Below, one piece after another: positions 9,715 through 17,935 of a stretch of DNA of 64,000 nt. Position 1 is the first letter of the stretch. Each line of letters starts with the position of its first letter. A program made the position numbers and the translations under genes. A model generated the notes under the pieces. It was not told the DNA's origin, did no database searches, and saw only the letters and a program-made list of their open reading frames with translations. Where the stretch lies: IMG/VR virus record IMGVR_UViG_3300028891_000081, positions 1 to 64,000 of that record; one strand, 5' to 3'. This DNA is from a virus.

Positions 9715-10902
9715 TTGTCAGCATGGTCCAAGATAAGAGTATGGTACAAAGATAAAGTGAGAGTTCTGAAGTACACTGATGTACCAGGTCCTTTGAGGAT
9801 CTACCTTGGAGGAGCTATCCGTTACCTCAAGCTAGTGTCCGTAACAGCTAGAGAGGCAAGTCCATTTAGAATTAGACATGGTGGAAGCACTTATGCTATA
9901 GCATGGGGAGACTATTTCATATTTGAAGAAGCTATATCTTTCCTTAAACGTTTGGTACTCAAGCTAAGGTCGTATGAGAGTGTCTCTATCTCTGAGTTTT
10001 TCAGGTTTAGACTTGCTCTATCCATAAGCTCATTTATCTCAGATTCCATTTTGGGAATACTACACCAGAAGATATCTGAAACAATCTCCATAGGTAGACG
10101 TTTGATCCTTTCTCTAAGTGGTCTAACAGACAGTATAACTATACTAGAGTCTAGGATCAGATTTCGGAATATACTAAAAGTGTTCTCTCAATTGGTAGAT
10201 TCAATATCCCTAAGGCTGAAAGGTAAACTATTTGAGTCAACATCTCTCTCCAAACAATTGGCTTTAATCCCCAAGCTATCAGATGACTTGACAGTTACAG
10301 AAAGTAAACTAGATTATAGAGTCTTCTTTGGTAATAGTTCTGGAGTAACCGATTTGTTCTCTTATTCCTTGGTTACACCATGGACGGTTGAGACAAGGTA
10401 CAAACGAGGTGACACTCATACAGTCAATTTAATAACAGCATACAAGCTCGGTACCACCCAGTCTACCCTGCCAAATACATTCTCACTTTGTGCTAGTCCA
10501 GGTACTGGAGCTCAGAACGTCTATTGGGGGATCAGGATATTCAGGAGGCAAGGTAATGGAAACACTATCGAAATTGGAAGCTCTGGGACTTACAAAGCCC
10601 AAGTTAGTAGGGACAGTGATGGGGAAGGCATACAATCAGCCACGTGGGTATGTCCAGAAACTACACTGGACACTCAAGATGCAATCCAGGTTGTGGTGTA
10701 TCAAAATCTAGGTGGATGGACACCGGCAGCTACATTTGTAACCGAACAGCTCGGCTCAACTAAGCTTGCTACTTCCACTTGGACTGTGTACTACTACACT
10801 AGAAGGTACTATGATTTATTTGAGGACTACACATGTGGCTTTTATTACTGGGGAGACTCAACTTACGATTCTAGGATAGAAAATTTCAAGTATAGAATAT
10901 AA
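9715..10902 (+). CDS. Fibre/tail-tip protein with helical repeats and C-terminal beta domain
   Basis: 395 residues from TTG 9715 with GGAGGGT upstream. The first 60 residues are beta-like. Residues about 70-215 carry the same repeat as the protein at 6578 (FLKRLVLKL...ESVSISE, GRRLILSLSG...DSITILE, SKQLALIPKLSDDLTVTE). The C-terminal 170 residues are a beta-rich domain (DTHTVNLITAY... to RIENFKYRI) that may be the receptor-facing part. Role inferred from context. Confidence 0.6.
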   Translation: MSAWSKIRVWYKDKVRVLKYTDVPGPLRIYLGGAIRYLKLVSVTAREASPFRIRHGGSTYAIAWGDYFIFEEAISFLKRLVLKLRSYESVSISEFFRFRLALSISSFISDSILGILHQKISETISIGRRLILSLSGLTDSITILESRIRFRNILKVFSQLVDSISLRLKGKLFESTSLSKQLALIPKLSDDLTVTESKLDYRVFFGNSSGVTDLFSYSLVTPWTVETRYKRGDTHTVNLITAYKLGTTQSTLPNTFSLCASPGTGAQNVYWGIRIFRRQGNGNTIEIGSSGTYKAQVSRDSDGEGIQSATWVCPETTLDTQDAIQVVVYQNLGGWTPAATFVTEQLGSTKLATSTWTVYYYTRRYYDLFEDYTCGFYYWGDSTYDSRIENFKYRI

Positions 10903-10949
10903 AAAGCCTTAAATTAGATAACTTCATTTCTAAATATAAGGGGGTAAAT

Positions 10950-11438
10950 GTGATGAAAGAACGGATTAAGATTGAAGAAAAGCTACACATTGTTATAAGA
11001 GATAAGCATACTAAGGAAGTAATCAAACGGATGACTATAGTTCCCAAAGTACCAATATGGAAAAACATACTTTATAAGCTGCTGGGGAAAGAGATTCATG
11101 CCACAGTATCTGACACTGGTAAGAATCAAGCTGCCATCCTGTTTGGAGGTCTCTCTGGGTATCCAGTAAATTGTCTGGATGTCTATAGGGGAGGGTGGAA
11201 TACAGCTGATAGAAAGGATGGTACTGACATCAATAGAACTACTGAGTCTGTTGGTAAATTTAAAATAAACAATCAGCCTTCACCATGGACTACTGCTGGT
11301 ACATACACCTTGTTAAGATGCTCTAACACTAACTGGACTATGGGGGATGCCACTAACTATCATAACGAGATAAGCATCAATGTCACTATAACTTCAGACC
11401 AGGAGTGGTGGGCAGAAGTTGAGTTTACATTCAGTTAA
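10950..11438 (+). CDS. Virion adhesin-like protein, first of three related genes
   Basis: 162 residues from GTG 10950 (ATG 10953 is equally possible; AGGGGGT lies just upstream). Its C-terminal half (AGTYTLLRCSNTNW...YHNEISINVTITSDQEW...FTFS) is homologous to modules in the next two genes. The N-terminus (HIVIRDKHTKEVIKRMTIVP) resembles short antiparallel strands. The tandem paralogues at the end of the tail operon suggest receptor-binding or decoration proteins; this is inferred. Confidence 0.6.
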   Translation: MMKERIKIEEKLHIVIRDKHTKEVIKRMTIVPKVPIWKNILYKLLGKEIHATVSDTGKNQAAILFGGLSGYPVNCLDVYRGGWNTADRKDGTDINRTTESVGKFKINNQPSPWTTAGTYTLLRCSNTNWTMGDATNYHNEISINVTITSDQEWWAEVEFTFS

Positions 11439-12180
11439 GAACCAGATTCTCACCTCTAAGAACTTCATAGCTAAAGTGTTCGATACCATGGAAGCAAAGA
11501 TATATGACAAGGCTACTAAAAGCTTGATCGATGTCATAGAGATAACCAGTACTCATTCGGTAACAACGTGGGCTAAGCAACAGCTAAGTCTCTTAGTAAA
11601 TGATAAATCTGGATTTGTGATAAACGAGCTGAGATACAGAAATACAGGTGGAACATGGTCTACAATTTCAGTTTCAACTTCTAGAAACAATAACACTCTG
11701 TTAGTTGAGTCAGGTACTATTACCAGTCCAGCCACATATGACACTTGGCGTTGTTCAAATTCAGGGGCTGGAACTAATTACCACAATGAAATACTGAGTA
11801 CTATCACAGTTGGTACTGATCAGGAACTTGTGGTGACAATGAAATTTGTCTTTACAGGCCTTAATAATTATGGAAACTATGTCTTAGCTTCCCTCCTTGG
11901 AGCTGTTGGAGATGCATATGACGCAACTATAAATGCTATATCTTACAGACGTAATGGAACCTTGAACTTGACCTATGACATTTCTAAAGTATCCTCTGGT
12001 AACACATTCAAGTGTTCCATTAACCCAAACTTTCCATTGACAAATACTGGAACATACGATGCATTTGGAGCTAATGCCTACAATGTTGGAGATTACATAT
12101 TCCATGAGTTCTCAGGAGCCACTGTGGAGCTAGGTACCAACCAGGAACTTTTGGTGAGAGAAGTGTTTGTCTTTAACTGA
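11419..12180 (+). CDS. Virion adhesin-like protein, second of three related genes
   Basis: 253 residues from TTG 11419, overlapping the previous gene by 20 bases. The first downstream ATG (11488) would cut residues that align with the third paralogue, so an upstream start is needed. It contains two copies of the module seen in its neighbours: RCSNSGAGTNYHNEI...GTDQELVVTMKFVF, then AFGANAYNVGDYIFHEF...GTNQELLVREVFVF. Beta-rich; likely virion surface. Confidence 0.6.
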   Translation: MSLHSVKNQILTSKNFIAKVFDTMEAKIYDKATKSLIDVIEITSTHSVTTWAKQQLSLLVNDKSGFVINELRYRNTGGTWSTISVSTSRNNNTLLVESGTITSPATYDTWRCSNSGAGTNYHNEILSTITVGTDQELVVTMKFVFTGLNNYGNYVLASLLGAVGDAYDATINAISYRRNGTLNLTYDISKVSSGNTFKCSINPNFPLTNTGTYDAFGANAYNVGDYIFHEFSGATVELGTNQELLVREVFVFN

Positions 12181-12192
12181 GGTGATGGTAGG

Positions 12193-12930
12193 ATGGAAGC
12201 TCTAAGTCCTTTAGGTAGGATAGAAGTCAAGGATGAATTACTAGTTTACATCTTTGACAAGCACTCTGGAAGGATTGAGAAGGAAGATGTAGACTATCAG
12301 GATGCTGTGACTTCATGGGGTAAGAACCAAATAGCTTTGTTGCTTAAGGACAAGACAGGGTTGCCAATAAATGAAATAAGATACAAGAAGGATGGAACAT
12401 GGGGTACTGTCACTGTCACTAACTCAAGAAACCTGAATACTCTGGAAGTGACAAGTGCTACCATAACTGGGGCAGGGACTTATACTGCATTTTTCTGCAG
12501 CAATTCTGGGGCTGGCTCAAACTGGCATAATTCAATTGGTACCAACATAGTCCTAGGAAGTAATCAAGAGCTAGTAGTGATAATGAGATGGGGATTCTCT
12601 GGGCTCAGCCAGTCAGAGGGCAACTATGCATGTGCATCTCTGTTAGGAAGTATATCAGATACTTACTTGGCTACATTGGACAGCTTCAGGATAAATACTC
12701 CATCAGGAGTACAAATGATAGTAGTAGACAAGATTGTATCAAACAATACAGTTACCTGTTCTATACCTCCAGGCCAGGAACTGACTACCCCAGGCACATA
12801 TGCAGCTTTCTATGCTTACACCAGAAACCAGGCTGGTACCACTCTAGGTTTCCACTTCTTTACTGGAGCAACAGTAGTTCTCTCTTCAGGGCAAGAATTA
12901 AATGTCCGTCATGACTATATAGTTGGCTAG
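12193..12930 (+). CDS. Virion adhesin-like protein, third of three related genes
   Basis: 245 residues. Aligns over its length with the protein at 11419: YIFDKHSGRIEK near the N-terminus, then FFCSNSGAGSNWHNSI...GSNQELVVIMRWGF and a second GTYAAFYAYTR...SSGQELNVRHDY module. Starts after TGAGGTGATGGTAGG. It directly precedes the small terminase gene with no gap, closing the virion module. Confidence 0.6.
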   Translation: MEALSPLGRIEVKDELLVYIFDKHSGRIEKEDVDYQDAVTSWGKNQIALLLKDKTGLPINEIRYKKDGTWGTVTVTNSRNLNTLEVTSATITGAGTYTAFFCSNSGAGSNWHNSIGTNIVLGSNQELVVIMRWGFSGLSQSEGNYACASLLGSISDTYLATLDSFRINTPSGVQMIVVDKIVSNNTVTCSIPPGQELTTPGTYAAFYAYTRNQAGTTLGFHFFTGATVVLSSGQELNVRHDYIVG

Positions 12931-13470
12931 GTGATGAGCTTGCCAGGTAGGTCTAAAGTAGCTCTAAGTCCACACCGGGCTGAATACGAAGACTTAAGGT
13001 TTAACAAACACTTCACTCTTAGAGAGATAGCTCAATATGCTAGGAACAAGTATGGAGAGCATTTCTCTATTCCTTCATTGTCCAAGTACTTTAGCAAGCA
13101 TGAGAAATACCTTGAAGCTTCTATCAAGTCCAACAAGCTAAGGAAGAAACTACTCAAGGAACGTATAGAGCAGGAACTGGAAGCTACCACCTTGATAATC
13201 AGACAGCTGAGGGATCTTAGCAATCAGCTCTCCAAGGTAGAGAACAACCTTGATGATCCAGAGGCTAGGAAAGAGACTAGGGAAATCATTAGGATAGCTG
13301 ATGCTGTACTGAACACTGCCTTGAGGTACAAGGATGAGCTAAGCATAGAGGACACTAAATCAGAAGAGGAGATATACGATAGGTTGAGGTATGCCATTGA
13401 AGAACTGCCTCCGTTACAGCAACGTAAGGTACTAAAAAGATTTGAAGAGTATGAAAGTGGTAAGCAATGA
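12931..13470 (+). CDS. terS: Terminase small subunit
   Basis: 179 residues from GTG 12931 or ATG 12934. The N-terminal part (LREIAQYARNKYGEHFSIPSL) reads as a helix-turn-helix, the middle (residues 65-130) as a long charged helix, and the C-terminus as an acidic helix. It overlaps the large subunit gene by four bases (ATGA). Small terminases recognise the packaging site and stimulate the large subunit. The assignment is by fold pattern and tight linkage. Confidence 0.72.
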   Translation: MMSLPGRSKVALSPHRAEYEDLRFNKHFTLREIAQYARNKYGEHFSIPSLSKYFSKHEKYLEASIKSNKLRKKLLKERIEQELEATTLIIRQLRDLSNQLSKVENNLDDPEARKETREIIRIADAVLNTALRYKDELSIEDTKSEEEIYDRLRYAIEELPPLQQRKVLKRFEEYESGKQ

Positions 13471-14792
13471 AGCTGCCAGCTAGGCTGGAGATACTGCTAA
13501 ACATATGGTGGAGTGATCCAGCCATCTTCTATGAGGACTTGTACAATGAGAAACCATTCAGGTATCAAGCTGAAATACTAAGGGAGATAAGGGAGACATC
13601 CAGAGCTCTGATATGTGCAGCTGGAGGTACAGGCAAGTCTAAGCTCCTTTCATGTCTAAGCATCTTCCTGGCTATAGTGTATGCATGGAAGATTGGTAAG
13701 CCATATGATGTCATCATAATAGCTGGGTCACAGGAACAGTCCAGAAAGCTGTATGAGTACTCCAGTGACTTATTGCCCAGCCATAACATATTCAAAGAGT
13801 TCATTGAAGGTGAAGTACTAAGAACCTATGTTAAGTTTATCACTGGTTCATACATTAAGGCTCTTCCACATTCGTTGAAGTCTATACAGGGTCAACATAG
13901 TAATGCAGTCATAATTGATGAAGCTGCCATTGTAGATGACTTTACTCTTAGAGACAGCTACAGGATTATAGCTGGTAAGCCTAATGCCAAGCTGATATTC
14001 TCTGGTACTCCAATGGAATACAACAGCTTGTTTGTAACTATGTGGGAAGATTCCAAGACCTATAGTGAATGGAAAAGGTACCACTGGAAAGCTATAGACT
14101 GTCCGTTGATTACTTCTGAAATGATAGAGGAGGCTAGGAAGAACCTTACTGAGGAACAGTTTGCCCAGTTCTGGCTAGGTGAACCTCATCCCATCACTAA
14201 TACAGTAGTTCCAGTTCCGTTACTAAGGAAACAATCTATTGGATATACCAAGAATCCTTATGATCCAGAGAACAAGAGAGGTAAAGTTATCTTTGGTATA
14301 GACTATGGGTTTGCTGACTTGACAGCTCTGGTTGTGGTTGAACTAGTTGATGGTAAGTATAGAGTACTAGATGTCCAGACTTGGAATAGGAAGAAGTATG
14401 AGAACATACAGGACTGGATAGAAGCCTTTGCTATTAAGTATAAGCCAGACTACATATTTTGTGACTTGAACCCCAAGTCTGAATCTCAGAGAACTAAGGA
14501 TAGGCTTGGTATTAAAGGTTTTAGAGTAGTTCCAATAAACATGGGACAGGAGCTTCCTAGCTTACAGGTAAGGATGAGGTCATTGTTTGAGCATGAGAAG
14601 ATAATCATACCAAATGAGTTCCAGGGACTCCTCAACGAGCTTAGACATTATACTTGGGATACCAGGAAGGGTGATGACAGGGTTACTGCATTAATGTGTG
14701 CACTTAAAGAAATAGAGCCTTCTGAAAGTAGAGAGTTCACATGGGTGATTACTAAACCTAAGAAACCCTCCTGGACAATACCCTCCATATAA
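13467..14792 (+). CDS. terL: Terminase large subunit (packaging ATPase/nuclease)
   Basis: 441 residues. The N-terminal ATPase has Walker A AAGGTGKS (Lys57) and Walker B with catalytic Glu in NAVIIDEAAIV. The C-terminal RNase H-like nuclease shows its acidic motifs in FGIDYGFADLTALVV, FCDLNPKSES and DDRVTALMCALKE. The length is normal for the family. It translocates DNA into the capsid and cuts concatemers. Last gene of the virion operon. Confidence 0.95.
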   Translation: MKLPARLEILLNIWWSDPAIFYEDLYNEKPFRYQAEILREIRETSRALICAAGGTGKSKLLSCLSIFLAIVYAWKIGKPYDVIIIAGSQEQSRKLYEYSSDLLPSHNIFKEFIEGEVLRTYVKFITGSYIKALPHSLKSIQGQHSNAVIIDEAAIVDDFTLRDSYRIIAGKPNAKLIFSGTPMEYNSLFVTMWEDSKTYSEWKRYHWKAIDCPLITSEMIEEARKNLTEEQFAQFWLGEPHPITNTVVPVPLLRKQSIGYTKNPYDPENKRGKVIFGIDYGFADLTALVVVELVDGKYRVLDVQTWNRKKYENIQDWIEAFAIKYKPDYIFCDLNPKSESQRTKDRLGIKGFRVVPINMGQELPSLQVRMRSLFEHEKIIIPNEFQGLLNELRHYTWDTRKGDDRVTALMCALKEIEPSESREFTWVITKPKKPSWTIPSI

Positions 14793-14828
14793 ACCTTAAA
14801 CCGAAAACTATACATCCAGAGTCCGGAT

Positions 14829-14860
14829 ATTTATTTTCTCCTTATCCTCTCCTTTTCCTA
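14829..14860 (+). terminator. Pyrimidine-rich termination tract after terL
   Basis: A run of T-rich tracts (TTTATTTTCTCC, CCTTTTCC) lies between the convergent terL gene and the minus-strand gene. Archaeal RNA polymerase terminates at such T stretches without a hairpin. Suggestive only. Confidence 0.35.
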
Positions 14861-14903
14861 TTCGTTTATCTGATACCTTAAAAAATGTAGGGGTGGGGTG
14901 GGT

Positions 14904-15656
14904 TTAGTGTGGTGTCTTTACTGTTATGCTTTGGAGTTCCCTTATCCATCTCTCTGGTGTTTCTGGGTTGATGATTTCATAGTTGGGGTTTAGCTGTAGT
15001 GATTCAAGATACATCTTTAGGAGGAGTGCTTTCATGTCGTTATCCATCTTTGCATAGCTTGAGGTCTTGAATCTCCAGAATTTGGCATAGACCGAAGTCT
15101 TGAAGCCATGTCTTTTTTCGGTGGTGCTTTTACTTGCATGCCATTTAGGAGTATTGCATAGATACACACCTTTGAGGCTGGTGTATGGTAACTTACTGTT
15201 TAGCTGCTTATCCACTAGGATTTTATCTCCCTTATTTATTATCCCAAGGGTCAAGAGTTTGGTTATAGCCATAGCTATATCCTCATCTCTCTGGTTATCC
15301 ATGAACACTATGTAGGTCTTCCCCTTTGTGAAGGTTAGCATATACTTGCGTATAGACCTGGATCTCTTCCCTCGCTGTCTTCTAAAGGTTATTTCGGATA
15401 TATCCATTGAGGCATTAGCATGGAGGGACATCAAGGGATTTATCAGCTTCCTGGTGTAGAGTCTAGTTTTACAGTACTCCTTATACTTCTTGTGTGCGTT
15501 GAGATTCCTTAGATTCCATAGTTTGGCATAGTAATAAACCAGTTCTCTACTTAAGCCTAGTATGTTGCCAATCTCCCTATAGCTTAGTCCTTGCTCTAAG
15601 TACTCTTTTAGTGAGGTTCTTAAGATTCTCGTTCCCTTGGTTCTCGGTCTTGCCAT
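14904..15656 (-). CDS. HTH/DDE transposase-like protein
   Basis: The only clear minus-strand gene. 250 residues from ATG 15656, chosen because GGAG lies about nine bases upstream and a TATA box at 15753-15762 would exclude the farther ATG at 15749. The N-terminus has a resolvase-type HTH (GLSYREIGNILGLSRELVYYY). The rest has the spacing of an IS1/IS6-like DDE domain: Asp in MDISEITF, Asp in GDKILVDKQL, Glu in STTEKRHG. No terminal inverted repeats were found, so it may be a domesticated transposase or a worn insertion. Confidence 0.5.
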   Translation of the reverse strand: MARPRTKGTRILRTSLKEYLEQGLSYREIGNILGLSRELVYYYAKLWNLRNLNAHKKYKEYCKTRLYTRKLINPLMSLHANASMDISEITFRRQRGKRSRSIRKYMLTFTKGKTYIVFMDNQRDEDIAMAITKLLTLGIINKGDKILVDKQLNSKLPYTSLKGVYLCNTPKWHASKSTTEKRHGFKTSVYAKFWRFKTSSYAKMDNDMKALLLKMYLESLQLNPNYEIINPETPERWIRELQSITVKTPH

Positions 15657-15752
15657 TCTTCCCATCTCCAACCACGTTTTTTTTAACATTTGAATAGTTT
15701 TTAACTCCTTATAAAACTTTGTAATACAGAAGTGTATCCAATTATACATTAT

Positions 15753-15762
15753 AGTATATAAT
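15753..15762 (-). promoter_or_regulatory. TATA box for the minus-strand gene
   Basis: On the minus strand this reads GATTATATAC, an archaeal TATA-like element. Transcription starting about 25 bases on would give a leader of roughly 70 bases before ATG 15656. Confidence 0.4.
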
Positions 15763-15860
15763 CACATTGTTATCATTATAAGAATGTTCAGTTCCCTTAT
15801 AAGCATCTTGAATATTTCTCATTGGCTAGCTTGCCATGTGTGGCTGGCATTTTTTCACAT

Positions 15861-15900
15861 CCTTACTAAGCCTGTTAAAAAACCATAAGTGATTTATATC
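15861..15900 (+). promoter_or_regulatory. Conserved-box promoter 1
   Basis: CTTACTAAGCCTGTTAAAAAACC followed by a TTTATAT TATA box. TTACTAAG begins 30 bp before the TATA. First of five copies of the same arrangement. A 19-bp palindrome overlaps the TATA box. Confidence 0.7.
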
Positions 15901-15912
15901 CCTCAGATATAC
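15894..15912 (+). repeat. Dispersed 19-bp palindrome, copy 2
   Basis: TTATATC-CCTCA-GATATAC. The inner arms TATATC/GATATA are intact. It overlaps the TATA box of promoter 1, a position expected of a repressor site. Confidence 0.7.
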
Positions 15913-15943
15913 TTAACATCGGTCTCTTAAGGGGTGATGGAAT

Positions 15944-16105
15944 GTGTTGACCAGGAAATACTATCGGGACATAGCTGGGATAATCAGGGTTTCATCCAGT
16001 AAAGAGGAGATCATGCTACGTTTAGCTAGATATTTCGAGCTTGACAATCCTAGGTTTGATAGGGAGAGGTTTATAGAAGCATGTACAAGGAAGTATCCAA
16101 GGTAG
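15944..16105 (+). CDS. Small basic protein, unknown
   Basis: 53 residues from GTG 15944 (TTG 15947 is the alternative) with GGGGTGA upstream. The protein is rich in Arg and Lys (TRKYYRDIAG, RLARYFELDNPRFDRERF). It is the first gene of the early-type array, and the next coding region starts nine bases after its stop. No family recognised; size and charge are compatible with a DNA-binding or host-takeover protein. Confidence 0.5.
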   Translation: MLTRKYYRDIAGIIRVSSSKEEIMLRLARYFELDNPRFDRERFIEACTRKYPR

Positions 16106-16113
16106 GGAAAGGG

Positions 16114-16311
16114 ATGAACTACATAGTTGTAGGCATGATAAAGAGTAAGCTACGTAGGCTTATGGAGAACCATGACTCAATGATATACCGTAGGGTAACC
16201 CATAAAGAGCTTACCGAGATGATGGAGAGATATCCCAGAGAGCTAGTGTATGCCGTTGAGACCTTCATAGTGGAGCTAGCTGAAGGACAGAACTATATCT
16301 CTCAGATATAG
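16114..16311 (+). CDS. Small helical protein, unknown; C-terminus encoded by palindrome
   Basis: 65 residues from ATG 16114 (GGGAAAGGG just upstream). A farther in-frame ATG at 16081 would lie inside the previous gene. Mostly helical with a Lys/Arg-rich N-terminus. Its last codons, reading YISQI-stop, are the 19-bp palindrome at 16293-16311, so the repeat supplies the end of the gene. Confidence 0.55.
   Translation: MNYIVVGMIKSKLRRLMENHDSMIYRRVTHKELTEMMERYPRELVYAVETFIVELAEGQNYISQI
16293..16311 (+). repeat. Dispersed 19-bp palindrome, copy 3
   Basis: CTATATC-TCTCA-GATATAG with perfect 7-bp arms; doubles as the final coding bases and stop codon of the gene ending at 16311. Confidence 0.8.
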
Positions 16312-16321
16312 TTGTTTAACA

Positions 16322-16360
16322 CCCTTACTAAGCCCGTTAAAAAACCCTAAGTCTTAAATA
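16322..16360 (+). promoter_or_regulatory. Conserved-box promoter 2
   Basis: CTTACTAAGCCCGTTAAAAAACCC followed by TATA box CTTAAATA at 16353-16360, box-to-TATA distance 28. Drives the gene at 16406. Confidence 0.72.
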
Positions 16361-16405
16361 CTGAATGGTAGGATAACAATAGAACACTAAGGGAAGTGGT
16401 TAGGC

Positions 16406-16819
16406 ATGAATGATAAGCATAAGATAGTGGTAGAGTTCTCAGAAGACTATGCTGGGTACGTAGACTATTTCAGGGGACATGGTCATGCTTTTGCTCCAGA
16501 CAACCTAGCAGCTTGCCTAAGCTTTTCCATTGGCATAACGGGAAAGGAGACAGTTAAAGAGATTGTGGATGCCATAGCTGAGGAGATAGAGAATAGTGAC
16601 TTTAGCCCAGTCAATGAAGAGCTATTTAGGAAACATGAGGATGAGATAAGAAACATTAGTACCCAGACATTCATAGAAGCCTTCAAGGATAGCTTTGGTA
16701 AGTACAACCCAGAAGCTAAGTTTTTCCATGGTATCGAAGTAGATGACGTAGATGATGAGGATTACATAGAGCTGCCAAGGTACTTAGGGTTCTTCCATGT
16801 GTATGTGGAAGAGGAGTAG
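16406..16819 (+). CDS. Acidic protein, unknown
   Basis: 137 residues, strongly acidic, especially near the C-terminus (EVDDVDDEDYIELPRY...EEE). It has its own promoter with the conserved box. Acidic small early proteins can be DNA mimics or bind basic host proteins, but nothing here proves that. No recognised domain. Confidence 0.65.
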   Translation: MNDKHKIVVEFSEDYAGYVDYFRGHGHAFAPDNLAACLSFSIGITGKETVKEIVDAIAEEIENSDFSPVNEELFRKHEDEIRNISTQTFIEAFKDSFGKYNPEAKFFHGIEVDDVDDEDYIELPRYLGFFHVYVEEE

Positions 16820-16830
16820 CTCCAATCTTT

Positions 16831-16873
16831 AACAGGCTTAGTAAGGCTGTTAAAAAACCTCAAGTCTTAAATG
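16831..16873 (+). promoter_or_regulatory. Conserved-box promoter 3
   Basis: AACAGGCTTAGTAAGGCTGTT then AAAAAACC and TATA box CTTAAAT at 16866. The first 21 bases are a near-perfect palindrome, so the box looks like a dimer-binding operator. Box-to-TATA distance 28. Confidence 0.72.
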
Positions 16874-16909
16874 CTGTATAGCTCAATACCATGGCTTCGA
16901 GGTGGTAGC

Positions 16910-17131
16910 ATGGATGTTGATAGCATGATAAGAAGAGTTGAGGATTTAGCTAGAGCTATTATGAACGAGCAGCAGCTTGAGAGGTTTCATGTCAGCTATG
17001 ACAAACATCTAGACAGGATAACTATAAGGTTCAAAGTATCGTCTGAGATTGACATCATAGATCTATGGTGGCTAGCCATGATGCTAGAGAATAATAAGAT
17101 ACCAGCTTACCTTTACCCCTCCTTAGAGTAG
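16910..17131 (+). CDS. Small protein, unknown
   Basis: 73 residues from ATG 16910, preceded by GAGGTGGT. An upstream in-frame ATG (16871) falls inside the promoter and is rejected. Alpha/beta pattern: N-terminal helix (MIRRVEDLARAIMNEQ), two strands (RFHVSYDK, RITIRFKV), and a helix (LWWLAMMLENN). No family recognised. Confidence 0.6.
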   Translation: MDVDSMIRRVEDLARAIMNEQQLERFHVSYDKHLDRITIRFKVSSEIDIIDLWWLAMMLENNKIPAYLYPSLE

Positions 17132-17141
17132 TTCTTTAGCT

Positions 17142-17180
17142 CCCTTAGTAAGGCTGTTAAAAAATGCTAAATCTTAAATA
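17142..17180 (+). promoter_or_regulatory. Conserved-box promoter 4
   Basis: CCTTAGTAAGGCTGTTAAAAAATG followed by TATA box CTTAAATA at 17173-17180, distance 28. Its TATA end is overlapped by a 19-bp palindrome. Confidence 0.72.
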
Positions 17181-17196
17181 TATCCGAGGGATATAG
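17178..17196 (+). repeat. Dispersed 19-bp palindrome, copy 4
   Basis: ATATATC-CGAGG-GATATAG, the reverse orientation of the consensus centre. It sits directly on and after the TATA box of promoter 4. Confidence 0.72.
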
Positions 17197-17227
17197 AAGA
17201 TACCACTGCTTATAGAAGGCTGTAACG

Positions 17228-17608
17228 ATGGAAGAGAGAAGGCTGGACGGAGAGGCAGCTAAAGCTCTAAGGGAGAAGGTAATAGAGGTTCTGGGAAGCA
17301 TAACTGAAGATCAACACAATGCCATGACTCTGACAAGGATACTTAAGGACATGGAAACCAACATATTGCCAGACATCCTTAAGATGTCAGTAGAATGGGC
17401 TAGCTCATACTGTAAGCTGATGGGTAAGGAGAGAACTCCAGAGACATACATGGAAGCTATAGAGTCAATGTGTATCCTACTGACCTCCATGATAATCAGC
17501 AAGGTAGAAGAGAACGTTAAGAAGGCTCAGATGGTAGCTGAAGTTATGAAGCAGATAGTCAAGGAGAGTAGCCGGAGACAAACTAGCTCTCAGAGCATTA
17601 TAGCTTAA
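17228..17608 (+). CDS. Helical protein, unknown
   Basis: 126 residues, predicted all-helical (AAKALREKVIEVLGSI, MTLTRILKDMETNILPDILKM, ISKVEENVKKAQMVAEVMKQI). Own promoter with the conserved box and palindrome. No family recognised. Confidence 0.62.
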   Translation: MEERRLDGEAAKALREKVIEVLGSITEDQHNAMTLTRILKDMETNILPDILKMSVEWASSYCKLMGKERTPETYMEAIESMCILLTSMIISKVEENVKKAQMVAEVMKQIVKESSRRQTSSQSIIA

Positions 17609-17636
17609 GCTACTCTTCCACCCTCCCTTTTTTATG

Positions 17637-17676
17637 ACGCTTACTAAGGCTGTTAAAAAATGCTAACCTTTATTAG
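17637..17676 (+). promoter_or_regulatory. Conserved-box promoter 5
   Basis: GCTTACTAAGGCTGTTAAAAAATG followed by a TATA-like CTTTATTA at about 17668; box-to-TATA distance 27. Last copy of the array. Confidence 0.65.
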
Positions 17677-17716
17677 GACATAGAGCTTTTACCCTTACCT
17701 AAGGGTGTATGGGAAC

Positions 17717-17935
17717 ATGGAGACATTAAAGACTCTAGAGAAATCCAACACAAAGATGAGACTCGACGATGGAGAGTATCTCATCGAAATAGCCAACACT
17801 GGAACAGACATAGAGCCATCCTTTGGAGTCTGCATATATGAGATAAAGGCTGTTGCCATAGGGTTCAGAACCCTATCTGAGGCTCTGGAAAATGCACTGA
17901 ACAGACTTGTTGAGCTGAAGGCACACACAAGCTAA
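17717..17935 (+). CDS. Small alpha/beta protein, unknown
   Basis: 72 residues from ATG 17717 (an in-frame GTG at 17705 is possible). Reads as strands (YLIEIANTG, FGVCIYEIKAVAIG) followed by a helix (LSEALENALNRLVELK). No family recognised. Confidence 0.55.
   Translation: METLKTLEKSNTKMRLDDGEYLIEIANTGTDIEPSFGVCIYEIKAVAIGFRTLSEALENALNRLVELKAHTS

Noticed and set aside
12588-12914. Alternative + frame in the third adhesin-like gene
   Set aside because: Overlaps a gene with clear paralogues; composition is not protein-like.
16871-16909. Upstream ATG for the gene at 16910
   Set aside because: It falls just past the TATA box and before the expected transcription start, and GAGGTGGT points to ATG 16910.
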